64,000 bases of DNA from Mallotus nudiflorus. Taxonomy: Eukaryota; Streptophyta; Magnoliopsida; Malpighiales; Euphorbiaceae. The notes beneath the pieces are model-generated. The model searched no databases and was not told the DNA's origin. It was given only the letters and a program-made list of their open reading frames with translations. The first letter of the stretch is position 1; each line of letters starts with the position of its first letter. The stretch lies in contig CANTUR010000933.1 in NCBI GenBank assembly GCA_947683625.1, positions 682,001-746,000 of the forward strand, read 5' to 3'. The position numbers and the translations under genes are program-made. This document shows positions 34,762 through 45,525 of this stretch, one piece after another.

Positions 34762-34769
34762 TATAAAAA
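34762..34769 (+). promoter_or_regulatory. TATA-like box of the antisense DUF7745-like ORF
   Basis: TATAAAAA lies 95 bases before the ATG at 34857, and a pyrimidine-rich leader follows it. The arrangement matches that of the PMD gene at 18990-19100. Confidence 0.5.
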
Positions 34770-34856
34770 CCCCTAAATCTTCTTCAAAATCCCTAATCTC
34801 TTCATCTTACCACTTCCTTCTATTCTTCTTTCCCAAATAGCATTCTACCATCAATC

Positions 34857-36089
34857 ATGACTAAGAGAAGCTTGAAACAGCTACAATCGATTCTAAAGAG
34901 TCTAGATGGCAGATCATGGGCTAGGATAGAGTCATTTCACCTATCCGCCTTCCAATCTTTGCATGCTAGGAAGATCAACTTCTCATTTCTCCACGTTCTT
35001 GCTCAGTTTTAGGATCATTAAAGATATGTTTTTAGGTTTAATACAGTGGAGATTTGCCCCCTACTAGAGGAATTTGAAGCTATTTTAGGTTCCCAAATAA
35101 ATTATGCTTGACAAATTGTCATTCTTTCAGTCGTAACCCTGGATTTGCACACCATTCAATACCAAATGGCAAGGTTGTTCAACATGTTCCCTTAGTCCTC
35201 TCTTCACCGCATCTTTAGCAATGTAATCCTAAATAATCCCTTTTATGGAAACTATAGCAGTTGTAGATTACAATGAGGTTCCTTAGCCTTAAATGATAGC
35301 ACTTTGCCTATATGCTCAGTTCTTGTTAGTCTCCCCTTCTAGCAACTGTGACCTAAAGATTCTTCATGTTCTGGACCAAGTGGAGAGTGGACTGAACCCT
35401 TTCCCCCTTATTCTGACTAAGACTATTATTGAACTTAACAACTGCTCTAAGACTAGGCAATTCTCTAGGAGTCCTTTTCTACTTAAGGTGAGTCTCTTCT
35501 TCCCCTTATCATCTTCTGTTTTCCATCATCCTTACCCATTTATCATTTCTGCAGGCTTGGTTATAAGAGAAACTAAGGTTGCTCAAACCACCTAAAAACA
35601 TCGTTCACTATAAAGCCAAACACTGTTGCACTATAAGACTTCAACCTATTCCCAAAGATACTCATAACTGGTTGTCCACATTCCCAAATACTCTAATCCA
35701 GTGGATGTGCCCATGGTGGAGACTGTAGCATGTGACCCTCTGATCCTACAACTATTGTGTTCCTTTGGTCGGCCTCCATTTCACCACCTTCTATAATTTG
35801 GCTCAGCTTTGCAAGCAATATGGACATAAACAGTGGATTATGGAACTAGTGCATGAGTTTGAACCAGGGCCTCTTTCTTAAAACTTTTTGGACAACCTGG
35901 TTACTACTTGGCCTTATAGAATCATCCAAAGGTTCATTGACTACAGTGGAAATCAATATGTTAATGACCATTACAAGGCGTGGATTTAACCACAATAGGT
36001 GGAAAAGGATGAATTTACAAGAAACAAAAGGACAATGGCATTAAGGCACAGTCAAAAGAGAAGAAAGCGATATTCGAATAGTTTATGAA
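34857..36089 (+). pseudogene. DUF7745-like ORF, antisense to pol
   Basis: It starts ATGACTAAGAGAAGC. The N-terminal part reads LKSLDGRSWARIESFHLSAF, then FSFLHVLAQF-DH-RYVFRFN and TVEICPLLEEFEAILGSQ. The phrase F.F...EI.P.LEEFE..L resembles the conserved core of plant DUF7745 proteins, which often occur near retroelements. The C-terminal part (YRIIQRFIDYSGNQYVNDHY, then NKRTMALRHSQKRRKRYSNS) ends at a TGA at 36087-36089 and is basic. About fifteen stops lie between. It sits between pol and the PMD gene of the outer element, on the opposite strand to pol. The function of this family is not known to me; the family call is from memory. Confidence 0.5.
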
Positions 36090-36439
36090 ATTTATTCTTT
36101 TTATGTACTTTCTTACCATATGGGATTTCCTTTTGAGTTAGACAATGTATAATAAGTATTTAATGCAACGTTTACAATAATAAAGGCAATCCATTACATT
36201 TAATTTAAGCACAACACAATTATACAATTTTGCTTCTTACATATCTCTTGTCGTTAATTGGCTTGCCCTTGCAAGTTTTCCAACTAACCATTTTCTTTTT
36301 TTTCTCTCTCTCTCTCCTTTTATATGTCCTTTACTTTTGCCTGAACTTCCTTTTTAGGTTTTTAATCCAACAGGACATTTTACTTTTTTCCTTCTTCTGT
36401 CTCTAACTTTTGCCTAGGCAGCCTCTTTTTAAGGTTTTC

Positions 36440-37640
36440 TCTCTAACAAGACTTTATAAAAAGTATTTCTTAAGCTTGTCCATGTTTATGGGCTCTCTAA
36501 ATTCATTTCCCTCTAAGTCAGACAGAATAGCAGCCTCTTTACAAAATAGCTTCTTCACTTGGTATGGACCTTCCTAATTCAGCTTGAACTTACCCCGCGG
36601 ATTGGTCATGATTGGCCTAGTGAGCTTTAAGCACAAGTCACCCTTTTTTATTTTTCCTAACTTAATCTTCTTGTTATAAGCCTGGCTTATCATTTTCTGG
36701 TACAACTGAGAATGATACATAGCCTTCATCCTTTTCTCATCCAATAACGTTAGTTGTGCTAATCAACTTTCTACCCACTGATACTTAGGGATTTTAGACT
36801 CTAGGAAAACCCTTAATGATTGGATATCAACCTCAACTGGCAACACGACATCACATCCATATACCAGAGAATATGGAGTGGATCCTGTTGACATTCTGGC
36901 AATGGTTCTATATCCCTATAATGCAAATTGTAAGTAACTTGCCCAATGTTTGTAAATTTCCAATATCTTGGCTAAGATTCTTTTCATATTCTTGTTTGCT
37001 ACTTCTATAGCTCTGTTTGCCTGTGGTCTATAAGGGGATGTCCTATGATGCTCAATTTTGTATTCTTCCAACATAATGGTCATTTCTACCCTAAACTGAA
37101 CACTATTATCAGTGATGACATGGTGAGGCAACCCATACCGGTAAATTATATTCTTTTCTATGAATCTAGCCATCTATTTTTCCCTTACAGTTATGAATGA
37201 TTTAGCTTCTACCCATTTAGAGAGATAGTCGATTGCCACTATAATGTAATGATGACCATTAAATGCTTTTGGACTTATCTCTCTAATAATGTTGATTCCC
37301 CAGACTGAAAATGGCCAAGGAGAGGTTAATCCTTACAGTTTTATAGAAGGCAGGTGGTTCACATCACCATACACTTGGCAATTATGGCATTTCTTTACAT
37401 ACTTCACATAATCTGCCTCTATGGTTAGCTAGAAGTACCCTTAACAAGTTATCTTTTTAGCAAGGACTATCCCACTCATATGTAACCCATATACACCCTC
37501 GTGAATTGCTTCCATGATTTTTTGTGCCTCACCCTTATCGACGCATCTTAGGTGCACTCCAGCTGGCATCCTTTTGTATAACATCCCGTTATGGCTAATG
37601 AACTGCTGAGATAACATCCTCAGCGACATTTTTTCTTTTC
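36440..37640 (-). pseudogene. Integrase of the outer Tat-like element
   Basis: The HHCC region is visible (HEGVYGLHMSG, then KKCHNCQVYGD). The catalytic core shows all three acidic positions: VAIDYLSKWVEA, VITDNSVQF and RAIEVANKNMKRIL. The C-terminal part runs to about 36450 (PRGKFKLN-EGPYQVKKLF, then INMDKLKKYF), as in Tat integrases. The main damage is a handful of stops, so this is better preserved than most coding DNA in the window. Integrase inserts the element's cDNA into the host chromosome. Confidence 0.8.
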
Positions 37641-38675
37641 TATCAGCTTCTTTAGGGAATTACCTTATCTTAAGATATTGTTGCATATCATAAAACCAAG
37701 GCTTCTCTACTGGGTAAATCGACATTATCTGATTCCCCTATAGCAAGGAATCTAGGCCCTTACTAAGATAAGAGGCTTCATTTCTGCTCCTCTGCCTCCT
37801 TCCCATGTCAAAGCTAGAGTAGCCAATGCATCTGCCATCTGATTCTCTTCCCAAGTTAAGTGTATGAATCTGTATTCTGTAAAAGAAAACATGATTGTGT
37901 CTGAATAATCCTAATACGGCTTTAGCTTATCTTCCCCTACTTCCCACTCCTTGGCGATCTGTTTCACTACCAATATCAAATTCCTATACATTGTCACCTC
38001 TTCTGCCCCTACATTCCTGAGTGCTTTCAGAAAAAAAATGTAGGCTTCATATTCATCTTAATTATCAATGACCTTGAATTCTAGCCTCTTCGCCATCGAA
38101 ATTACTTCTCCTTCTGGCGAGACCAAAATCACACCAATACCTGCCCCTCTGCTTTTCACTGCTCCGTTAAAGTACATTTTCCATGTCTAGATCTCTATTA
38201 TCCCCAGATATTCATCCGAGAATTCTAACTCCTATTCTTGTCCATCGTCTACCGAATTATAGGCCAAGAAGTCTGCCACAGCTCTTCCTTTTATCACCTT
38301 TTTAGTAACATAATCTATGTCAAATTCAGTAAGCAGAACTAACCATCTGGATAATTTCCCTATCAGAGATGGAGTTTACTGGAGATATTTAAGAGGATCA
38401 TGCTTAGAAATCGCTTGAATCCTGTAGGACTGGAAGTTATGTTGTAGCTTCTTTGTTGCCCATATTATAGCCAAGCAAGTTCTTTCTACTAAATTGTAAT
38501 TAGCTTCATAGGGTAGAAGCTTTTTACTCAAATAATATACAGTATGCTCGACTCTCCCTTCTCCTTCTTGAGCCAACATTGCACCAATAGCATTTTTCTT
38601 TATAACCAAGTACAAAATTAGGGGCTTCCCTGGTTTTAGCAGTTGTAAAATTAAAGGATTCATTAAATATTGCTT
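37641..38675 (-). pseudogene. Two consecutive RNase H domains of the outer Tat-like element
   Basis: The first RNase H (38376-38663) reads KPLILYLVIKKNAIGAMLAQ, then VYYLSKKLLPYEANYNLVER. A second RNase H follows: MYFNGAVKSRGAGIGVILVS, then a degenerate middle, then FIHLTWEENQMADALATLAL. Two RNase H domains in a row (the second an archaeal-like type) are diagnostic of the Tat lineage of Ty3 elements. Stops interrupt the second domain. Confidence 0.8.
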
Positions 38676-38759
38676 AATAGTTTTAAAGTCATGCTGACAC
38701 TTGTCATCCTAGATGATTGGTTGATTCTTCTTTAAGAGTTTGAAGATCGGCTCACAAAT

Positions 38760-39600
38760 GGTAGTCAGCTTGGCTATAAACCTACTGATGTATTGTAGCC
38801 TTCCTATAAACTCTCTAACTTATTTCTCATTCTTTGATGCAAGCATCTCTCTGATCACTCTAACTTTGTCTGGATCCACCTTTATGCCTTTCTGACTAAT
38901 AATGTGTCCCAATAGTTTCCTAGACATCACCCTAAAAACACATTTCTTTGGATTTAGTCTGAGGTTGTACTTTTCAGCTTTTGCTAAGAACTTGTCTAAG
39001 GCTTCGAAATGCCCTTCTCTGGTCAAAGACTTCACCATCATGTCATCTACATACACTTCTATCTCTTTATGGATCAAGTCATGTAATAGTGTAGTAGCCA
39101 TTCTTAGTAAGTAGCCCTTGCATTTTTCAACCCGAATGGCATAACTATGTAACATTAAACACCCCACTCAATGGTGAAAGAAGTCTTCAACTTTTCAATC
39201 ATTGTTATCATAATTTGATTATATCCTAAGAAGCCATCCATTAAGGAGTACATAGAGCTAGAAGCTGCACTATCGACTAAGGTGTCAATATGTGGTAGAG
39301 GAAAATCATCTTTTAGACAAACCTTGTTCAAGTCCCTATAGTCCACACACATCCTAACTTTATCATCTTTCTTGGGAACTGGGATTATGTTAGCTAGCCA
39401 CTGGGTTTCATCTACCACTTCTAGGACCTTTGCTTTCAGTTGTTTCTCTACTTCTTCTTTAACTAGGAGAGCCCATTCTGGCCTTAATCTTCTCCTCTTT
39501 TGCTTTATTGGTGTGATGTGAGAATATGTGGGAATCTTATGTTCCATAATCTCTCTATCGATCCCAAGCATATCCTCATAGCCACAAGCAAATACTTTTT
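38760..39600 (-). pseudogene. Reverse transcriptase of the outer Tat-like element
   Basis: The N-terminal part (39571-39155) reads RLRPEWALLVKEEVEKQL, then WLANIIPVPKKDDKVRMCVD and YRDLNKVCLKDDFPLPHIDT. After a one-base shift near 39150, HDLIHKEIEVYVDDMMVKS follows with the catalytic YVDD, then LRLNPKKCVFRVMSRKLLGH. The thumb is present. Only one frameshift and few stops interrupt it. Confidence 0.85.
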
Positions 39601-40430
39601 ATCTTCTTTTTAGAGTTTCTTTCATTTTTTCTCTCTCATCAGGAGTTAAGTAAGAAGCAATAAGTATATTTTTAGGGTTATCACTTGAGCCTAAATTAAA
39701 TGATTCATTTTACACTGAATTAATGTCAAACATATGCATGAAATGATCATTGTACATAGCATAACCATTAGGAAACACATCACACAAATAAGCATAATCA
39801 AACTTCATCACATTAACTTTAGAAAGAAAAATGTCATTAGTCTCAAATAAATTAGAAAGAGAAAAGGATGTCATCATAGAAAATATTCATAATAGAATCA
39901 AGGATAAAGGCTTCGAAGTTGAATTCCTCTTCCTAGTCAGTAGTGTCCTTCAGCTCCACTGCAAGAATGTCCCCCTCTGATTCCAAAGTCAGTACCAGCT
40001 CTTTAACCATAGGCTCTTTAACAACAGGTTCTTAGATCCCATCTGTATATTCAACGAAGATTTTGAACCCAGGAACTAGCTTTTTGGCGATCATCAAAGG
40101 CTCATGAGCTCCTTAGTAGGGGTAATTGGCACCTTCCTCCATAAATGTTTCCTAGAGCATCTTTTTCTTCTGCTCAACCCTAATTCTGCTCTTCCTAGAC
40201 TTGCCCTCATCTTCTTCCTTTCATCAGACTCATCTTCCCCCAGATATCCTATCCCGTGCTTTAATATCAGTACCTTCGATTTAATGAATTTCGATAGGCC
40301 TTACTAATTCTTCCCTAATCCCATCCTAGGCATAAACTACATGCTCTTCATCATGCTGACAATCTTCAAGTTTAGCTCATCTTCATAAATCATCCAAACT
40401 GTTGTAGATCTATATCTGCAACCATAGAGG
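39601..40430 (-). pseudogene. Pol 5' region with G-patch-like motif (outer element)
   Basis: Near 40330 the minus strand encodes SMMKSM-FMPRMGLGKN, a G-patch-like motif I recall from Tat/Ogre polyproteins. It is followed by KFIKSKVLILKHGIGYLGED. Further on, the pre-RT stretch (DYAYLCDVFPNG, MFDINSV) leads into RT. A protease active site was not identified, so it may lie in the part lost upstream. Many stops are present. Confidence 0.55.
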
Positions 40431-41204
40431 GTTAGAAATATGCATGATGTGTATACATGAAATGCAAAAAAATTGGTAAAAAGAAAGGAAAAAACATATA
40501 TGCACATGTCAAAGGACAAAAATAAAAAGAAAAAGCTCTTTAATGATATCACCACCCTTATTTCTCCTACACACGTGTTCAATGGAAAGTTCCTTATCCT
40601 AGGATTTTTTTTCTAGGTTTTAATTATCAATGGGGGATAATAAAATTGATGGATACAAGATAACTCTCAAGACGATACAAACAAATGGAAATTCTTCAAA
40701 TAATTTGAAAGTCCATTTTAAACGGGCAAAGAATGATATCAAAGGCCTACCTTGTCAAGATCCTTTTGAAATGGGCTAACAATAGGCATAAAAGGTACAT
40801 CTTGTCAAGGTTTATTTATAATGGGCTTGGGCCTTATTTAAAGAATTACCATATGGCATGAAACTCATGCATTTGGAAAAAATCCTAGTGGAAATTGCTA
40901 GGTCATTACATGAGCTGAGTCTTAGGTAACAAGCTTCAGCTCCCATAACTATATACATCCATTACGTCTCCCCATTTAAAGGTCCATGCAATGTGGATAG
41001 GTACATGCTATGAGTGACAATAATCAAATACTTCACCACCAGGTTTAAGTGAAACACAGGCAGCCAAACAAAGATTATTATTAGTTTATTTGGGACTTGG
41101 AGTGCATTGTGTGGAAACGTGTAATGAATGCAAAATTTACAGAGGAAATAAAAAAAATAATCAAAGATGATAAATTACAAAACACTTAGAATCAATTTCT
41201 CTAT
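40431..41204 (-). other. 5' UTR of the outer Tat-like element; no gag found
   Basis: Between the primer-binding site and the pol remnant there is no coding frame. The stretch 40550-40640 (CACACGTGTTCAATGG, then CCTAGGATTTTTT) matches 30470-30530 in the 5' UTR of the inner element. Since gag would be expected between UTR and pol, it has probably been deleted at about 40430-40550. Confidence 0.55.
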
Positions 41205-41222
41205 CCTTAGTAGAGTCGCCAC
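41205..41222 (-). promoter_or_regulatory. Primer-binding site of the outer element
   Basis: On the minus strand, GTGGCGACTCTACTAAGG directly follows the 5' LTR end and matches the inner element's site with few changes. Confidence 0.65.
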
Positions 41223-43196
41223 TATAGGCAGCGGGGTTTAATCGCGTGCCCAAGTGTTGGGGACCATGGCACTGTGCGAGCTCAAGGCTTAATAGGATAG
41301 ACATAGTGGGTTTGGGGTCTAAAATGGAGATGGAGTTGCCACCTAGACAAAAGTCGAGACACACTGTGCAGCAACTGGATTCCACGGAGGTTCCTAGAAG
41401 CCGTCATCAGAGATTGGGTTTGAAAACTGGGTATGGACTTTTAGAATGCCCACCCGACCTTACGGTTAGCCTCTGTGTGTGTTTTTTATTTTATTACTTT
41501 TGATTATTAAATTATTTCCTTATTACATGTTAATCGCAATTGGTTTTCAATTTTATATCTTATTCCAAGTTTGCACATTAGTCTCATTTCATTTTTATAT
41601 CCCCAACATTCAATCACAAATAAATGAAAAATAAAACAAATAAAAATAATTTATAACCATTCATTCTAAATAAAAGGGGAGAGGGATTAAGGATTCCAAA
41701 TTTTGGTGTAAATAAACATAAAAAATAGTAAAAATAAACCATACATAAACCAAAAAATAAACCGAAAATAAACTAATTAATTATACAAATTAACACTCTA
41801 AAAATGATTAATAAAGTAATCATATAGTGATTGAAAATCATAAAATAATTCTTGCAACAAATACGAGTTAATTCCATTTCACAACAACAACAATATTTAC
41901 AAATCATCAACAAATAATATTCATAAAAATAAACTCATAAAATAGTCCACTAAATAACACAATAATATAATATGGAAAAAATATTAATCAACATGGTAAT
42001 CATGCATAAAATCAAGAAATATAACAAATTAGACAAGGAAATCATGCCAAATATGCAAGATGGTAGTTAAAAATTAAGACAGAAGCAGGCAGAATTCTAG
42101 TCAAGGGGAGGCATCGCCTCCTGACCAAGAGGCGACATCTCGTCGCCTCATCATGAAGAGGTGACGCGTCTATAAAGAGATGTCACCTCCTCAACAAAGG
42201 CATGAACAATCTACATTTCTTAAATTCTAACAAACTTAATGATGTTGCAAATAAATAAGAAACAGACGTAAATATACAAATATCAACAATCAATATTCAA
42301 TATGTCACGCAATCATGCTTCTCTATGACTTTAAATAAGTAATATACCTCAAGAAAACACACAAAAGAGCAACAAATCAAAGCTTTAATGAAGATAAATA
42401 ACTTTAAGCTTAAACATGGAGAGACTCATTGTCTAGGACGAGTTTATGCTTCTAACTAAGCTTTTAGAGCTTGGTTGATGAATTAGTGGCTTTGAATGCA
42501 TAGAGATTCCTTCCACTTCTCGAGAGTCAAGTCTTCTAAGCTTCCAAGTCTTTTCCCCTTCTTATTCTTCCTTTCTTCTTTTCTTTTTTTCTCTTCCTTT
42601 TCTCTTTATCTTTTTTTTTCCAAACATTTTTTTTCTTTTCCAAGTTTCCCCTTCAAATTACCAACCTTTCCAACCCCTCTCTCATGCCCCCACATCCTCT
42701 TTTAAAGCCTCTAAGCTTCTCCCCTTTTTCAATTTCCCCAAAAACCTATTATGACCCTCTCCCCTTGCCTTTTTTCATTCCCTAGGATTTTTCCCTGCTT
42801 TTTTCCTTTCTTTTACATCCAAAAGTAACCAAATCTTCAGTAGGTGAGCCTCCAATCACTGCCATTAATGCATTTAATGCTATAAAGGGTGGGTGTAAAG
42901 AGGCGATGCCTCTTTGATAAGGCATCGCCTCACCGATGTTTAGGGTGAAGAAGCGACGCCTCTACATGAGGCGATTGCCTCTTCACTTGGGTGAGGTCAG
43001 GGCCTTTGGGTCAAGAGGTGATGAGCTTGGGCTTTAGTCCAATTTTAGGCTTGGATAGGGTATTTGTGAGCTTGACTCAGTGTTTGGGCTTTCCAAGTTG
43101 ATTTTAGAGAAGTCTCGAGCTCCCCTTACATTCAAAACTTGAATTTTCTTATCATCGAACTTTTGTTGCGGGCCGATCAAACTTACAGTGTCCACA
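41223..43196 (-). repeat. 5' LTR of the outer Tat-like element
   Basis: Pairs with 15603-17603. It carries the two matching palindrome clusters at 42108-42190 and 42899-43000 and the CT-rich tract at 42505-42640. Many substitutions separate the two LTRs. Confidence 0.85.
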
Positions 43197-43859
43197 GATC
43201 CTTTATTGACAATACATAATACATAAAACATAATGAATAAGCATCCAAAGGTAAGGTAAAATAGAAAATGGAAATTTTTATTAGCATTAGGCTTAAATAT
43301 ATGACTTAAATGATGAATGTTGGCCAAGTTTAATAACAAAATATACTTATTTCATAATTATTTTGCAAAAGACTTGCACTAAACCATAATAAAGAAATGC
43401 ACTTCAAAATAAACTTAGTTAACAAGCTTATGAAAAAATCAAAAGCATAAGGAAGGATCCAAATATATAATTTTTTTAAGCAAGAGTTAATAAGTCAAAT
43501 TAAACCAGTTAGAAACACTTAATGTTGAGTTGGGCTAGAAAAAGATGTACAATTAGTAAAGGAGCAATTCATGATGGCAGAAAATAGGCAAAAATTAAAT
43601 AGTGCTGCTAATAATACGAACCTTCTTTTCCACCAAATTTTTTAAGCCTGAATATCTCAACCTCAGTTGGCTCACTACTGTCAAAAACATAGCGCCACAC
43701 TTTGGTTTGATAAGTCTTTACTTCGTTAGTGGACTTGTTTTTAGCCTCAAAAGTTGCGTAAAAATAAGCACAACCTTCATAATGTGACTTAATAATTTTC
43801 ACTACTTCCAAGCTGCACCCTACACAATCAATTTACAATCTCAAATAACAAATATGACA

Positions 43860-43962
43860 ATACATATATATATATATATGCTAGTGCAAAAGCTTAACAT
43901 CATTCACAGTAATCTCCAACTCATGCCAAAGATAATCAATTTTATATATATATATATAGTCC
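43860..43962. repeat. TA microsatellites in intron 2 of copy C
   Basis: Two (TA)n tracts, near 43863-43880 and 43944-43960, flank intron sequence. Copy A has a shorter TA tract at the equivalent place near 1755. Confidence 0.7.
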
Positions 43963-44644
43963 TAGGTTCCAACCATAGCAATGCCAAGGATCTAATCCTT
44001 GGCTGCTCTTAGGAACCCACATCTTTAGTGTCCCATCCCAATATTTAAACACCCCTCCCTTATCAAGGCTACTAAGCTAACAATGCAACACCGCTAAAAG
44101 AATATTATATTATATTATATATAGCAAGTAGTTCATGTAAACCTTTTCATTTTGTTATTGAATAGCAAACTTAACAGCCTCCTTACAGCCTTGGGTAAAC
44201 GGGTCATCTTCCCAAGCAAAATCGACCGTACCAATTAGACCAAGAACATGTCCTTGGGTGAAAGTATACACATCAAAACACTAAATACAGAAAAAACCAT
44301 TGGTTATATATGTGCAATTCATTTAACAAATTGAAAGGAAGAGTTTGCAATTGTATTTTGTTTTATTTTAGTTGTACCTCAGAGGGCCTAAGCTCTTCCT
44401 TGTATATCTTCAAGTCCTCTTCCTGTTTTCTCAAGAACTCCTCTTCTTCTTTTCTCTTGAATTCACTGTCAACATTGTAAAGCTTCAACTTCTGTGAGGG
44501 TCGTTCTGTGTCACTCTCGCTTTCGCCCTCTTTAGCGTCAACGTTTGGGTTGTGCGAAAGAAATTCAGCATCGGTTTCGCCTTCTCCAGCATCTGGGTTT
44601 TGCGCAAATAATTCAGGAACCGGTGAGTAGCCATCATCAGGCAT

Positions 44645-45452
44645 AAGTGATCATTTTATTTCAAATTTTTTTAATTAGTTGAAACCCTACGAAAGAAATT
44701 GGAGGGATGAAACTTATAGGATGCATATCAGTGTTACATCTAATGGTAGAATTTGTAACAAAAAAAAAATATATATATATATATATGTCTCATTATTATT
44801 GACCAAATATAAATTACTTAATATGAATGTGTATTACAAATCATACTCTATCTAAGGTGTAATATACCACGTTTCAGTTCAGTTGAATCACCTTACAACA
44901 GCAATGACGAATATTGTTGGAGCCCTTTCTTCATGGAATACAAACCTAGCAGTCAACTTCCTGTATCCCACATCACATGTACAACCTTAAGACTCTATTA
45001 ATACAATCTATGAACCTCATGCACCATTGTCGCATTATTTAATTAAGGATAAAAGATTAGTGTTGCACCCTGGTATAGTGCATGGCAAAGCGCAACACAG
45101 TATTGCCTCCTGCTTTTTTAATAATTATATTAATAACAAACTAATAAATTATTTACAAGCTACAAGTGTTTATACCAATGTAGGACGGGTTCATTCAATG
45201 CATTTTTGGTTTTAAATTTCATCAATTTAATTAATCGTTAAAAAAAATTAAAATTTTTAAAAAATAAATAAATTCAAAAACATAAATTTTAATTAATATT
45301 GGGATAATATTAGAATCACCTAAAAAAAATTTTGTCCTCGTAGCCCACTATAGTTTATCACTATCCTATAATTATTTGTGTGGAACGGAAAGAAGCAGCG
45401 CATAATCAAATTAATTAACTGAAGCTGTTTTCTGTATAATTATGTATGTCAG
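44645..45452. other. Head-to-head spacer between copies C and D
   Basis: This is about 0.8 kb with no coding frame of interest. It includes a short TA tract (44770-44785). A GTGTTGC...GCAACAC inverted repeat lies near 45060-45100. In the A/B pair the equivalent spacer is occupied by the chromovirus. It could have been a bidirectional promoter, but I see no distinctive element beyond AT-rich boxes. Confidence 0.45.
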
Positions 45453-45525
45453 GGTTTTGATCTGTACAATTTTCCGCAAGGTTTTGTTCTTGGCATAAAG
45501 GGTACTATTATGTTTGATCTTGCAT
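45453..45525 (+). pseudogene. Cystatin-like gene, copy D (exon 2 remnant)
   Basis: After TATGTCAG the plus strand reads GFDLYNFPQGFVLGIKGTIM, matching exon 2 of copies A and C (GFDVYTF..G..LGLI). The rest of exon 2, intron 2 and exon 3 are missing; the sequence jumps to the intron 3 type found after exon 3 in copy B. The exon 4 homologue (53880-53909 with 55885-56000) has lost its acceptor AG. Confidence 0.55.

Larger units (their letters stand above)
15603..43196 (-). mobile_element. Tat/Ogre-like Ty3 element (outer), minus orientation, with a nested element
   Basis: LTRs are 41223-43196 (5') and 15603-17603 (3'). Flanks GGTCC (15598-15602) and GATCC (43197-43201) form a 5-bp target duplication with one mismatch. 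Copy A (about 960-1040) shows the unoccupied site. The primer-binding site, pol direction and polypurine tract all place it on the minus strand. Without the inner element (20621-33252) it is about 15 kb. It keeps a 5' UTR, a pol with two RNase H domains and, between pol and the 3' LTR, two antisense ORFs and tandem repeats. No gag is visible. Dual RNase H, antisense extra ORFs and 3'-UTR repeats are features I recall for the Tat lineage, including Ogre. Confidence 0.85.
15348..44644 (-). pseudogene. Cystatin-like gene, copy C (four exons, 27.6-kb insertion in intron 3)
   Basis: Read leftward: exon 1 is 44644-44378, exon 2 is 44280-44143, exon 3 is 43819-43622 and exon 4 is 15355 to a TAG at 15350-15348. 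Exon 1 is open and acidic (AQNPDAGEGETDAE, then QKLKLYNVDSEFKRKEEEEF). Exon 2 reads FDVYTFTQGHVLGLIGTVDF, then EDDPFTQGCKEAVKFAIQ, then a TAA four codons before the donor. Exon 3 gives EVVKIIKSHYEGCAYFYATF, then KTYQTKVWRYVF and EIFRLKKFGGKEG. Compared with A and B, exon 3 lacks one base in its second or third codon. This is the least damaged copy, but the shared TAA and the frameshift make it a probable pseudogene. A nest of two Tat-type elements separates exons 3 and 4. Confidence 0.6.
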
